Assembly: GCA_018056145.1 (NCBI GenBank)
Contig: JAGPGE010000234.1
Coordinates: 1-8,357 of the forward strand
DNA: 8,357 nt
Source: Armatimonadota bacterium
GTDB taxonomy: Bacteria; Armatimonadota; Zipacnadia; Zipacnadales; JABUFB01
Reading direction: 5' to 3'
Below are positions 1 to 7,300 of this stretch, in pieces (the stretch's first letter is position 1; every line of letters begins with the position of its first letter). The notes beneath the pieces are model-generated. The model had not been told where the DNA came from. It worked only from the letters and a program-made list of their open reading frames with translations, and searched no databases. A program made the position numbers and the translations under genes.

Positions 1-1
1 G

Positions 2-3000
2 CCGGTTCACATCAACGGGCGCGTCCTGGTGCTGACCAGCACGGCGTCTGACGGCGTCGCGCGGCTGGTCTGCCTGGATGCCGAGCCCGAACAGGATCTG
101 TGCGGGCCTAGGGCGGCGGGCTGGACGGTCAACCCGCTTCCCGACGGGGAACCGGATGACGGCTGGGTGGATTACTCGCAGGGCGCGAACTATGACAAGA
201 TCTGGGAGGTCGAGGTCCTGCCGTCCGGCGCCACGCCCCGGTCTTCGGGGCTGGTCGTGGGCAACCGCTGGCAGGACGCCAACGGGGACGGGAACCGAGA
301 GGCAGAGGAGATCGAGCCGGTGGTCGTCTTCTCCGCGAGCCGCGAACGCCCAGGGAACGGGGATTCCGGGTTCGTCTACTGTTTCAGTGCGATCACCGGC
401 GAACTGCGCTGGGAGTTCCAGGTGGACCCGTACCGGGGCTCGTCCCGAGTGTGCGATGTCTCCACTCCGGTGGTGAACAACGGGTGGGTGTATTTCACGG
501 CCTCCGAGTACGATGCGAGCCTGCCGGACGCGACCGGGGATGGGGTTGACCGCACTTTCGGACGCGCCTGGTGCATCGATCTGCAGACCGGCGGCAATCT
601 GACAGGGAACGTGAACACCAGCGGGGCCGTGTGGGTCTTCCCGGATGCTGATCTGGACCGCGGCGACAGCACAACCGCCAGCACTCTTGGCGAACCCATC
701 CGCGCGCTGCCGTGCTTCAATGACCCGCTGTGGATCGTGGCGGTGGGTTCGGGCGGCGGCTCCGAACTGCCGACATACCCAACCCCCGCGCCCACCGTCA
801 CATCCGCGGTCATGCTGCCCGATGGCATCCTTGCGGACGCAATCATGACCGTGCGTTCACCGATCACCCATGCCTGGGTGCCGGGAGCCGGGATCATCAC
901 CGCGGGCTGGGTTTCGTGGGACAATCACGCCGGGGGCAGCGAGTTCGCTCTCGCGCCCACACCGACCCGGGGTAACGCGAATACCATCGGCTACACCATC
1001 AACCGCGAGTACTACGGCGTGAAGCTGATCCAGGCCGCGACGGCGGCCTGGCAGGATGCGAAACGCGCGGGTGACATTGAGGACCGCGTGTCTCTCGCGG
1101 TGCCGTGGGACACCGATTTCCCGGCGCCGGTTGCGCACCTGAACAGCGTGAACGTGGGTGACACCGGCGTTCGCCAGATGCTTGCGAACTGGTATCTCAC
1201 GCCGATGATCGACGACAATCCGTACGAGTTGCTCAAGGGCTGCGAGATCATGCTTCAGGACAGCGGTGGGGAGTGGGAGCGCCACTTCATGCGCGGCCCG
1301 ATCCTTTGGCAGCGGCAGCACCGCTGGAACGATGTGACAACGGGGACTGCCGTGGCCCGGGACGGCAAGCTGTTCGCACCCACCGGGGCAGCCATTGATC
1401 AGCCCGAAAGCTACCCGCCGGTGATCCCGCAGGCCTCGCTGATGCGGCCCGGGGACATCCAGGTGGTGCGCCTGGCGGACGGCGCCGTGCTCGGACGCCT
1501 GAGCCCGTCGGCCGTGCTGCCTGCCTCCGACCCGTCCACTGACATCGGCGTCCGCAATTCCGTGGCTGTCGCGCTGGCCGGACCCAATGAGGACAACGGG
1601 GTGGTTGCGGCCGCGGTCTCCCAGTGGGTCCCGAGCCCTGGGGGAGCCGGGCCGGTGGATTCTCCGGCACGAGCTGCGCTGGTGGGGCTGAAGACCGACA
1701 GCGGGTTCGAGTTGCACCTGGGGCCGGGCGTCGACGACGCCATCGGTGTCCGCAAGGCAGCGCCCAGCGTGAGCCTGCAGCTTCTCGAGCTTGCGGATCT
1801 GGGGACGGGGCCGTCGGATATCCCGCCGTCGGCCTACGAGATCGACTACGCGCGGCGCATCATCCGCATCAGGCCTGACTATGTCTCTGATGCGGGTGTG
1901 ATTGAGGACACCGGCGCGAATGTGGACGTGTTCCAGAATCCGCTGGCGGGGAAGGTGGTCCTGGCCCGTTGGAACGGAACCGACAATGCCACCTACCCCG
2001 CGGGGGGTGGCTGGGAACTGCACCGTTTCGGTCCGGCGCACAGCTTCGCGTACGTGCCGGGGTTTATCAAGCTGAACCAATATCCCGTGGTTTTCGCAAG
2101 CCTCGGGGTTCGACTGCCGACCAACTCGCCCAATTTCCTGGATGGCATACCGGTGAGCGGGGTGTTTGCCGGCGAGCCACTGGTGGCTTACGACTACGGC
2201 GCGGGCAACGTCGACCTGCTGCCCAACGGGTGGCTGGACATGCGCATGGCTTTCGCCGATGTGAACGGGAACGGGACGATGGACGCTGAGGACTGGTTCA
2301 TCGATCCGGGCACCGAGGTGATTGTGGGCTACACGGGCTACGTCCCGCATGCTCTGGGGTGGGTACCGCCGGCGGGCATTCCGGTTGGGTATGACGACGT
2401 CAATGGCTTTGTGCCGATCCCCAACCCCGGCTTGGGAATGCCTGCGGAGAGCCACCAGATTCCCGTGGGGTTCGGCGTCTCCAGGGGCGCACCCGCGATG
2501 GCCGGCAGGACGCTTCTTCTGGGCACGGAGGGCGTGACGGGTACCGCCATCGCGGTCCCCACAACCCAGGCCCAGCGCAGGTATATCTACGGGACCCACT
2601 GGGACAACGCTTTCATGCCGCCGGCGGGCGGATTGACCCCCGCCGAGACGCTGCTGGCCGCGTCATGGGACCCGGTGACGGGGAGCGTATCTGGCCGGAT
2701 GATCGCCCCGGCTCAGGACGCGGCGGGGAATGTGCCGGTGGTCTCGGCAACTCCCTGTGTTGCGGGCGACAATGCTTTCGTCGGCTCCCGGGTCATGGGC
2801 GCGCCGGATTCTCCTCTGGGCGGCGGGTACCTGGCTTCAATGGCCACCGAACGCACGCTGATCGCCTCAGGTTCGCGCATTCTCGAGTGCGTCGGCTCCC
2901 AGCCGGTGCGGGTACTGACCGGCAGTCGCGCCGCCGATGGCACGGACGTGTGGCCTTTCGCGCACATCGCCAAGGTCACCCGTCTCGAGAACGGCAACTG

Positions 3001-4123
3001 GCTTGTGGTCGATTCGGGCGCCAACCAGGTGCTGGAACTGGATAACCGTGGCTGTCGGGTGTGGTTTGCGGGGGCGGGCCGTGGGACGGGTAAGCTGCTG
3101 CTGGACCGTCCCACGGATGCGTGGCGCTACCACACGTACTACGCCGGACTGCGGTATGAGCACACAGTCATTGCGGACGCGGGGCACAAGCGGATCATCG
3201 AGGTCGTTCGCAAGCCCGCCAGTCCTGGCGAGCCGCCCACGGTTGAGTCCGCGTACGTTGTGACGCCGATTTCGGTGCCGGTGGACGTCACGGGAAACGT
3301 GGTTGTCCCCTACAACCAGGCGGACGGGTTCGTTGAGCTCGAGTACCAGAAGGCGCAGCCGATCCTTGACCCGGCCACCGGTGAACTGTGGGGCTACCTG
3401 GCGTGTGCGGCGAACTGGAATTTCCCCTTGATCGTGGAGCCGCCGCGGTTCGATCGGGCCGGCAACTTCTACGCGGCGCGGGTGAACCCACCGCCGGGCG
3501 CCCAGGCACTGGGCGCGCATATCGGCGAGCCGCCCTTTGACGCCATGTCGGTGTTCGATCTGGGCCGCCTGCCAGCAATCACCACGCTGAACCGGGTCTG
3601 GACGCCCTGGACTCCCATCTACCAGCAGGAGTTCCGGAATATTCGCCAGGTGCAGTACGCGAACGAGGGCAAAGGGCTGTTCGGCGACCCGCTGAGCGCC
3701 ACGTTTGTCTGGGTGGTGGCCTCGCGCTACCAGGCCATGCCGGCTGCCCCAATGGGCGTGTACGAGTTCCAGGTCAGCCCGACCTTCGCGTTCACATGGA
3801 GTTGGACCCGCAACGCATACCTGGCTTCGGGCGTGGGTACCATCCCCTTGCCCACGGGGACCAACTTCACGAAGAGCTTCTTCCCAACGTCCGCGCAGAG
3901 GCTTGCGAATGGCGACTACCTGATCTCCAACCTTTCCACGCTGCCCGATCATCTCACCGCGCAGAACACGGACTGGCGCGGCTGGGGACGAGCATTCGGC
4001 AGTGAGGTCCTTCGGGCCGAGCGCACAACGGGCGCCGCCTTTGGCCGGTACCTGATCCCGGACCCGCGCAGGGCTGCCTGGCCGGAGCCGCTGATGATGG
4101 TTTCGTACGCCGAACGGTTGTAG
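2..4123 (+). CDS. Giant beta-propeller protein with PQQ-like and NHL-like blades (5' end outside window)
   Basis: The frame is open from the first bases and ends at TAG 4121-4123, giving about 1373 residues with no internal stop. The residues before the GTG at 29 (VHINGRVLVLTS) continue a propeller strand, so 29 is probably not the start; the true start and any signal peptide lie upstream. N-terminal blades read as PQQ/WD40-like: VCLD near 70-80, then VYCFSAITGELRWEF at 374-418 and AWCIDLQTG near 567-594. Later blade-like segments include DIQVVRLADGAVLGRL near 1454-1501, GAPAMAGRTLLLGTEG near 2486-2533 and ATPCVAGDNAFVGS near 2750-2790. The C-terminal third has NHL-like blades at 2975-3073, 3158-3214 and 3890-3937. 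Ca-type loops lie at 275-310 and 2258-2293. Known of these folds: they serve as binding scaffolds or, in some PQQ proteins, as dehydrogenases. I see no dehydrogenase signature or catalytic residues. Inference: an extracytoplasmic binding or structural protein. No specific family is recognised. Confidence 0.85.
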   Translation, partial: PVHINGRVLVLTSTASDGVARLVCLDAEPEQDLCGPRAAGWTVNPLPDGEPDDGWVDYSQGANYDKIWEVEVLPSGATPRSSGLVVGNRWQDANGDGNREAEEIEPVVVFSASRERPGNGDSGFVYCFSAITGELRWEFQVDPYRGSSRVCDVSTPVVNNGWVYFTASEYDASLPDATGDGVDRTFGRAWCIDLQTGGNLTGNVNTSGAVWVFPDADLDRGDSTTASTLGEPIRALPCFNDPLWIVAVGSGGGSELPTYPTPAPTVTSAVMLPDGILADAIMTVRSPITHAWVPGAGIITAGWVSWDNHAGGSEFALAPTPTRGNANTIGYTINREYYGVKLIQAATAAWQDAKRAGDIEDRVSLAVPWDTDFPAPVAHLNSVNVGDTGVRQMLANWYLTPMIDDNPYELLKGCEIMLQDSGGEWERHFMRGPILWQRQHRWNDVTTGTAVARDGKLFAPTGAAIDQPESYPPVIPQASLMRPGDIQVVRLADGAVLGRLSPSAVLPASDPSTDIGVRNSVAVALAGPNEDNGVVAAAVSQWVPSPGGAGPVDSPARAALVGLKTDSGFELHLGPGVDDAIGVRKAAPSVSLQLLELADLGTGPSDIPPSAYEIDYARRIIRIRPDYVSDAGVIEDTGANVDVFQNPLAGKVVLARWNGTDNATYPAGGGWELHRFGPAHSFAYVPGFIKLNQYPVVFASLGVRLPTNSPNFLDGIPVSGVFAGEPLVAYDYGAGNVDLLPNGWLDMRMAFADVNGNGTMDAEDWFIDPGTEVIVGYTGYVPHALGWVPPAGIPVGYDDVNGFVPIPNPGLGMPAESHQIPVGFGVSRGAPAMAGRTLLLGTEGVTGTAIAVPTTQAQRRYIYGTHWDNAFMPPAGGLTPAETLLAASWDPVTGSVSGRMIAPAQDAAGNVPVVSATPCVAGDNAFVGSRVMGAPDSPLGGGYLASMATERTLIASGSRILECVGSQPVRVLTGSRAADGTDVWPFAHIAKVTRLENGNWLVVDSGANQVLELDNRGCRVWFAGAGRGTGKLLLDRPTDAWRYHTYYAGLRYEHTVIADAGHKRIIEVVRKPASPGEPPTVESAYVVTPISVPVDVTGNVVVPYNQADGFVELEYQKAQPILDPATGELWGYLACAANWNFPLIVEPPRFDRAGNFYAARVNPPPGAQALGAHIGEPPFDAMSVFDLGRLPAITTLNRVWTPWTPIYQQEFRNIRQVQYANEGKGLFGDPLSATFVWVVASRYQAMPAAPMGVYEFQVSPTFAFTWSWTRNAYLASGVGTIPLPTGTNFTKSFFPTSAQRLANGDYLISNLSTLPDHLTAQNTDWRGWGRAFGSEVLRAERTTGAAFGRYLIPDPRRAAWPEPLMMVSYAERL
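275..310 (+). other. EF-hand/dockerin-type calcium loop 1
   Basis: The 12-residue loop DANGDGNREAEE has Asp, Asn, Asp at positions 1, 3, 5, Gly at 6 and Glu at 9 and 12, the ligand pattern of an EF-hand or dockerin calcium loop. It sits between two propeller strands rather than in a helix-loop-helix pair, so it more likely stabilises an inter-strand loop than acts as a sensor. A second, looser DxTGDGxD loop lies at 527-550. Confidence 0.55.
368..424 (+). other. PQQ/WD40-like propeller blade motif
   Basis: The residues GFVYCFSAITGELRWEFQV match the classic blade consensus of PQQ-like repeats (VYALDAxTGxxxWxF), including the aromatic-x-[ALC]-x-[AS]-x-x-G-x-x-x-W spacing. It is the clearest blade in this protein and the main basis for calling the N-terminal half a propeller. 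The following segment, CDVSTPVVNNGWVYFTAS, has the usual 'xPVVxxGxVYF' start of the next blade. Confidence 0.75.
2258..2293 (+). other. EF-hand/dockerin-type calcium loop 2
   Basis: DVNGNGTMDAED fits the DxNxNGxxDxxD calcium loop closely, with Asp, Asn, Asn, Asp and Asp at ligand positions 1, 3, 5, 9 and 12. It is preceded by a hydrophobic strand (LDMRMAFA) and followed by WFIDPGTEVIVGY. It is a single copy, not the paired loops of a true dockerin, so cohesin binding is not suggested. Confidence 0.6.
2975..3073 (+). other. NHL-like propeller blade (C-terminal propeller)
   Basis: VTRLENGNWLVVDSGANQVL followed by ELDNRGCRVWFAG matches NHL and arylsulfotransferase-type blades (xxLxNGNxLVxDSGNNRVxExDxxGxxVW). 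Weaker related blades follow at 3158-3214 (EHTVIADAGHKRIIEVVRK) and 3890-3937 (SAQRLANGDYLISNLS). They indicate a second propeller of a different subtype from the PQQ-like N-terminal half. The catalytic residues of arylsulfotransferase are not evident. Confidence 0.65.
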
Positions 4124-4260
4124 ACCCGGCAGAGACCTGAGCGGGGTGGAGCACAAGGGCCGCGCGGGCGGCCTGCAGATGAGAATCACGCGCCTGTCGC
4201 AGGCCGGAATGCCCGGTCAGAGCAGACGACAGCGCGCTGCAGTTGGAGAGGGTGAAGCCC
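4124..4260 (+). other. Intergenic gap with two short GC hairpins
   Basis: This 137-base gap separates the two genes. It contains a perfect 6-bp inverted repeat GGCCGC (4158-4163) / GCGGCC (4168-4173) with a 4-base loop, and a 5-bp one GCCTG (4192-4196) / CAGGC (4200-4204) with a 3-base loop. Neither is followed by a T-run, so neither qualifies as an intrinsic terminator. No convincing -35/-10 promoter pair is visible. The spacing is compatible with either read-through from the upstream gene or a separate, unseen promoter. Confidence 0.35.
4245..4252 (+). promoter_or_regulatory. Ribosome-binding site of the downstream giant gene
   Basis: GGAGAGGG lies 8 bases before the ATG at 4261, a strong Shine-Dalgarno match at normal spacing. 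It decides the start: the in-frame GTG at 4252 overlaps the site and the in-frame TTG at 4243 precedes it. ATG 4261 also places a well-formed signal peptide at the very N terminus. Confidence 0.8.
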
Positions 4261-4332
4261 ATGAGGCAGAGACACGGAATCGTTCCCCTCACGGCAGTTA
4301 TTGCGCTCATCGTGGCATCGGCCGCCGTTGCG
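4261..4332 (+). other. Sec signal peptide
   Basis: The N terminus has basic residues (R2, R4, H5), a hydrophobic core from I7 to about V18, and a small-residue stretch ending A22-V23-A24 before Q25. The AxA ending fits signal peptidase I cleavage after residue 24. There is no lipobox cysteine and no twin-arginine motif, so export through Sec as a soluble or surface protein is expected. Confidence 0.85.
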
Positions 4333-7300
4333 CAGCCGGCCTATGAAGTGCGCACGAGCATCGTGGATACGGCAAACGCCGCCACCTATGCGGATGACAC
4401 CCACCAGTTTGGGCTGAGCAAACTGCGGGGCAATTACGTCTGCCCGGTTTGCGGCTATTCCGCTGTTCTTCCGCCGGGCAACTACACTTGCCCGAACCCC
4501 CTGGGCCTGCCCGCCGCCCAGCACCCGAACACCACACTGATCCCGGTCGAGAATCTGGAGCAGCGCGTACTTGACATCGCAAAACCGCAGCGCAGCGCAG
4601 GGGGGATGCCTTCCTGCGACGTAGCGTACCGCGACACCAGCATCCCCACTGGAGGCCAGACGTACAACGATCCCAACCAATTCCGCGCTGTGGTTGGCCG
4701 CCCGTTCCATCCCAACCGCCCCGGCGCCTCGAATGCGCCGAACGGGACTGTCTTTTCCGAGTTCGCCTGGCCCGCGGCCGACCCGAACCTGACTCGCGCC
4801 CACTTTGTCACCTTCCCGCCGGGCGTCAGCCACTCACGGACATGCGCCACCCGTTACACCCAGCAGAACTATGGGGACGCGCCCGAACTGCCCCCCAGCA
4901 ATGTTCCCGACTGGGCGGCCGGCACTACGTACAATGTGGGCGACTGGGTGAAGCATGATCTGGGCGCGGGTACCCGGTACTTCGAGTGCCGAAACTGGCA
5001 TATCGCGATCCCTCAGGGCTGGCCTCTCGCCAACGAACCGGGCATCGGGACGCTCTGGTCCAACTTCGCATGGACCGAGGTGTTCACGCGGCCTGTCATC
5101 GTCCAGCTTGGGTCACAGAAGATCGCCGATGAGGACGCCTACTACATCCGGTACGTATCACGCGCCGCCAACCCATTGGTGCCCGGGGAGATCAGTGGCT
5201 GGCGCATCTGGGTATACTCGCGCCTGTATGGGCTGGAGTTCGACAGCGAGCGGCAGCCCGGCATCGCCCCCGCGGGCGTCAACTACATCCGCATCGTCAC
5301 TGCCAGCGGCTCGCTGCGCCTGGTTCTGCCCGTGCTGGCCGATCCCACGGCCGACGCCACCGGCGCAGTCTGGGAGATCAGTTTCCAGACGCGCTCCAAC
5401 GTGAAGACCAACCCTCCACCTACGATGGGCATGGACGGCCCTGCGCTGGGGTTCGGCGCCCCGATTCTCAGCGAGGCTGGTCTGAACGACATGCCGTCCT
5501 GGGAGCGCCGCGGCGTATACTTCACTTTCGGCGCCGATCGCATTGTGCGGAACACGGAGCCGGTGATGGGTGACCCGGCGGCTGCCGGGAACGGCGCGCC
5601 GTACTCCATCAGACCGGGCGAAGTCGGCGTCGGCAAGGTCCAGATGCGCTGGCAGAACGGCGTGAACCCGTGGGATGCGGGTCTGCACACTCCGGCAATG
5701 GATGCGATTGAGCTTGTTCACGGCGTCAATGCAAACGTGCGAACTTTCTGGTATGACGACACTGAATGGTATATGGACCGGCTGAACCGGCCCACGAACT
5801 CGGCGGTGGCCCAGAGCCTGCCGAGCTTCGCGTCGGAATATGAGCCGATCGAGAGCCGCTTCCTGGTCTCGCGCTACAGTGTTCCGCGCAGCGGCGACGC
5901 GGACCACCACGGGAGCATCGAAACGCCGTCGGGGACCTATCCGCGGTTCCTCGTGGGAGCAAGCGACGGCACCGGCGTGGTCGTCCGACCGGGTGAGACC
6001 AGCGCGCGGCGCGAGTTTGTTGTGCGCAACCAGCTCACCCAGAACGACCGGTATTACCTGTGCCCCGAATGTGGCGCGACTTTCACGGACATCCAGGACC
6101 GCGGGAGCGGCTTTGTCCATGCGCTAACCGGTGGGGTATGGCAAGCCAACTATCGTTACCGACCTGGCGACCGGCTGCTGGGTTTGCCGTGGTACCTGTG
6201 CATACGAGAGCATATCTCCGCGGCGAACAATCGGCCGCCATCGGGCGCCAACTGGAACCTGTACTGGGAAGCCAACGGGGATGTCTACCCGGAGGACAAG
6301 GGCGTCGGGATCTGCCCGTACCACGGCGACCACGGCCAGCCTGACGCCGCCCATGCCGCGGACCTGTACATCGCGCCGGGGCCCCGAGTGGGTCTCGTGA
6401 CAGTGGAAGCCGCTGGCAGCGCATCGGATACTCAGTTAGCCCGGTCTCTGACCGTTCCCGAGATCGGGACAGACGGCTCGGGCAATCCTGTGCCCTGGGT
6501 CAACGCCTTCCCCTCGCTGCGCCCAAGCATCCCCGACTCCCGGGTGAGGGTGGGGCTGGACAACAACGTGGTCAGCCTCGGCTCGGCCGCGGCCGGCTAC
6601 GTGGGGACGGACCAGTACATCACCGTGAGCATCCCGCCCCGGCAGACTGCGTCTGAGCCGGGCGAGGCTCCGGGGAACAGCCAGGACTACGAAGCCAACT
6701 GGGGTTACCGCGGGACGGCGATGACCTATGGACAGACCGATGCCCGGGCCACGGACTTCGATCCTGCCGCCCCCGCTAGCGACCCGCACAAGTGGGAGTT
6801 CCGACGTCTGCAGACTGTCTTCGATGACAATGACAAGTGGGACGCCTACTATGTCTGCCCCGACTGCGGCGCTCCGCTCCCGGGCTGGCGGTCGGGACAG
6901 GCTTACGTGACCAACAACCTAGTGAGCAACTCTCAGGGTCGGGTGTTCATCTGCACCAGCAACCACACGGCGACCGCGGCCACCGAGCCCGGCATCGGCC
7001 CGGATTCCGGGTCGGCCTGGAACACGGTCGTCCCCGGCCCGGGGTTGGCATTCCACTGCCAGAACCCGGATTGCCCGGGGCACGAGTGGAGCCCGATTAC
7101 CGGAGCCGTCCATGCAGCAGGGACCGGCACCTGTCCGTTGACGGGCACGCCGCTGAACACCGTGGATCCCGCTCCAAACGTTGCCGGCAACCCCAATTTC
7201 GGTTTCGCGGATCTCGCGGCCGAGGAGTTTGACGCCTACGACATCCAGGTGTCTGTGCCGAAGCGCACACAACTCGTGGCTGCAAGCCCGGCGACGGATA

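Noticed and set aside
2258..2293. Dockerin domain (cellulosome)
   Set aside because: Only one loop is present, without the paired repeat and helices of a dockerin, and no cohesin is visible.
857..2599. 580-codon open frame on the minus strand
   Set aside because: It lies entirely antisense to the propeller gene, is rich in Arg, His and Gly with no recognisable domain, and arises from the GC-rich third positions of the real gene. The plus frame has clear propeller motifs over the same bases.
4158..4173. Intrinsic terminator after the propeller gene
   Set aside because: A stable stem is present, but there is no T-run after it, so only a hairpin can be claimed.
2867..4189. 440-codon minus-strand open frame
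   Set aside because: Antisense shadow of the NHL-like part of the propeller gene. It has low-complexity Arg/Pro/Val composition and no domain.
4146..4346. Small plus-strand open frame with a GTG start spanning the intergenic gap
   Set aside because: It overlaps the ribosome-binding site and signal peptide of the downstream gene in another frame. It has no ribosome-binding site of its own and no recognisable product.
5158..6120. 320-codon minus-strand open frame
   Set aside because: Antisense to the secreted protein's open frame, with no start context or domain.
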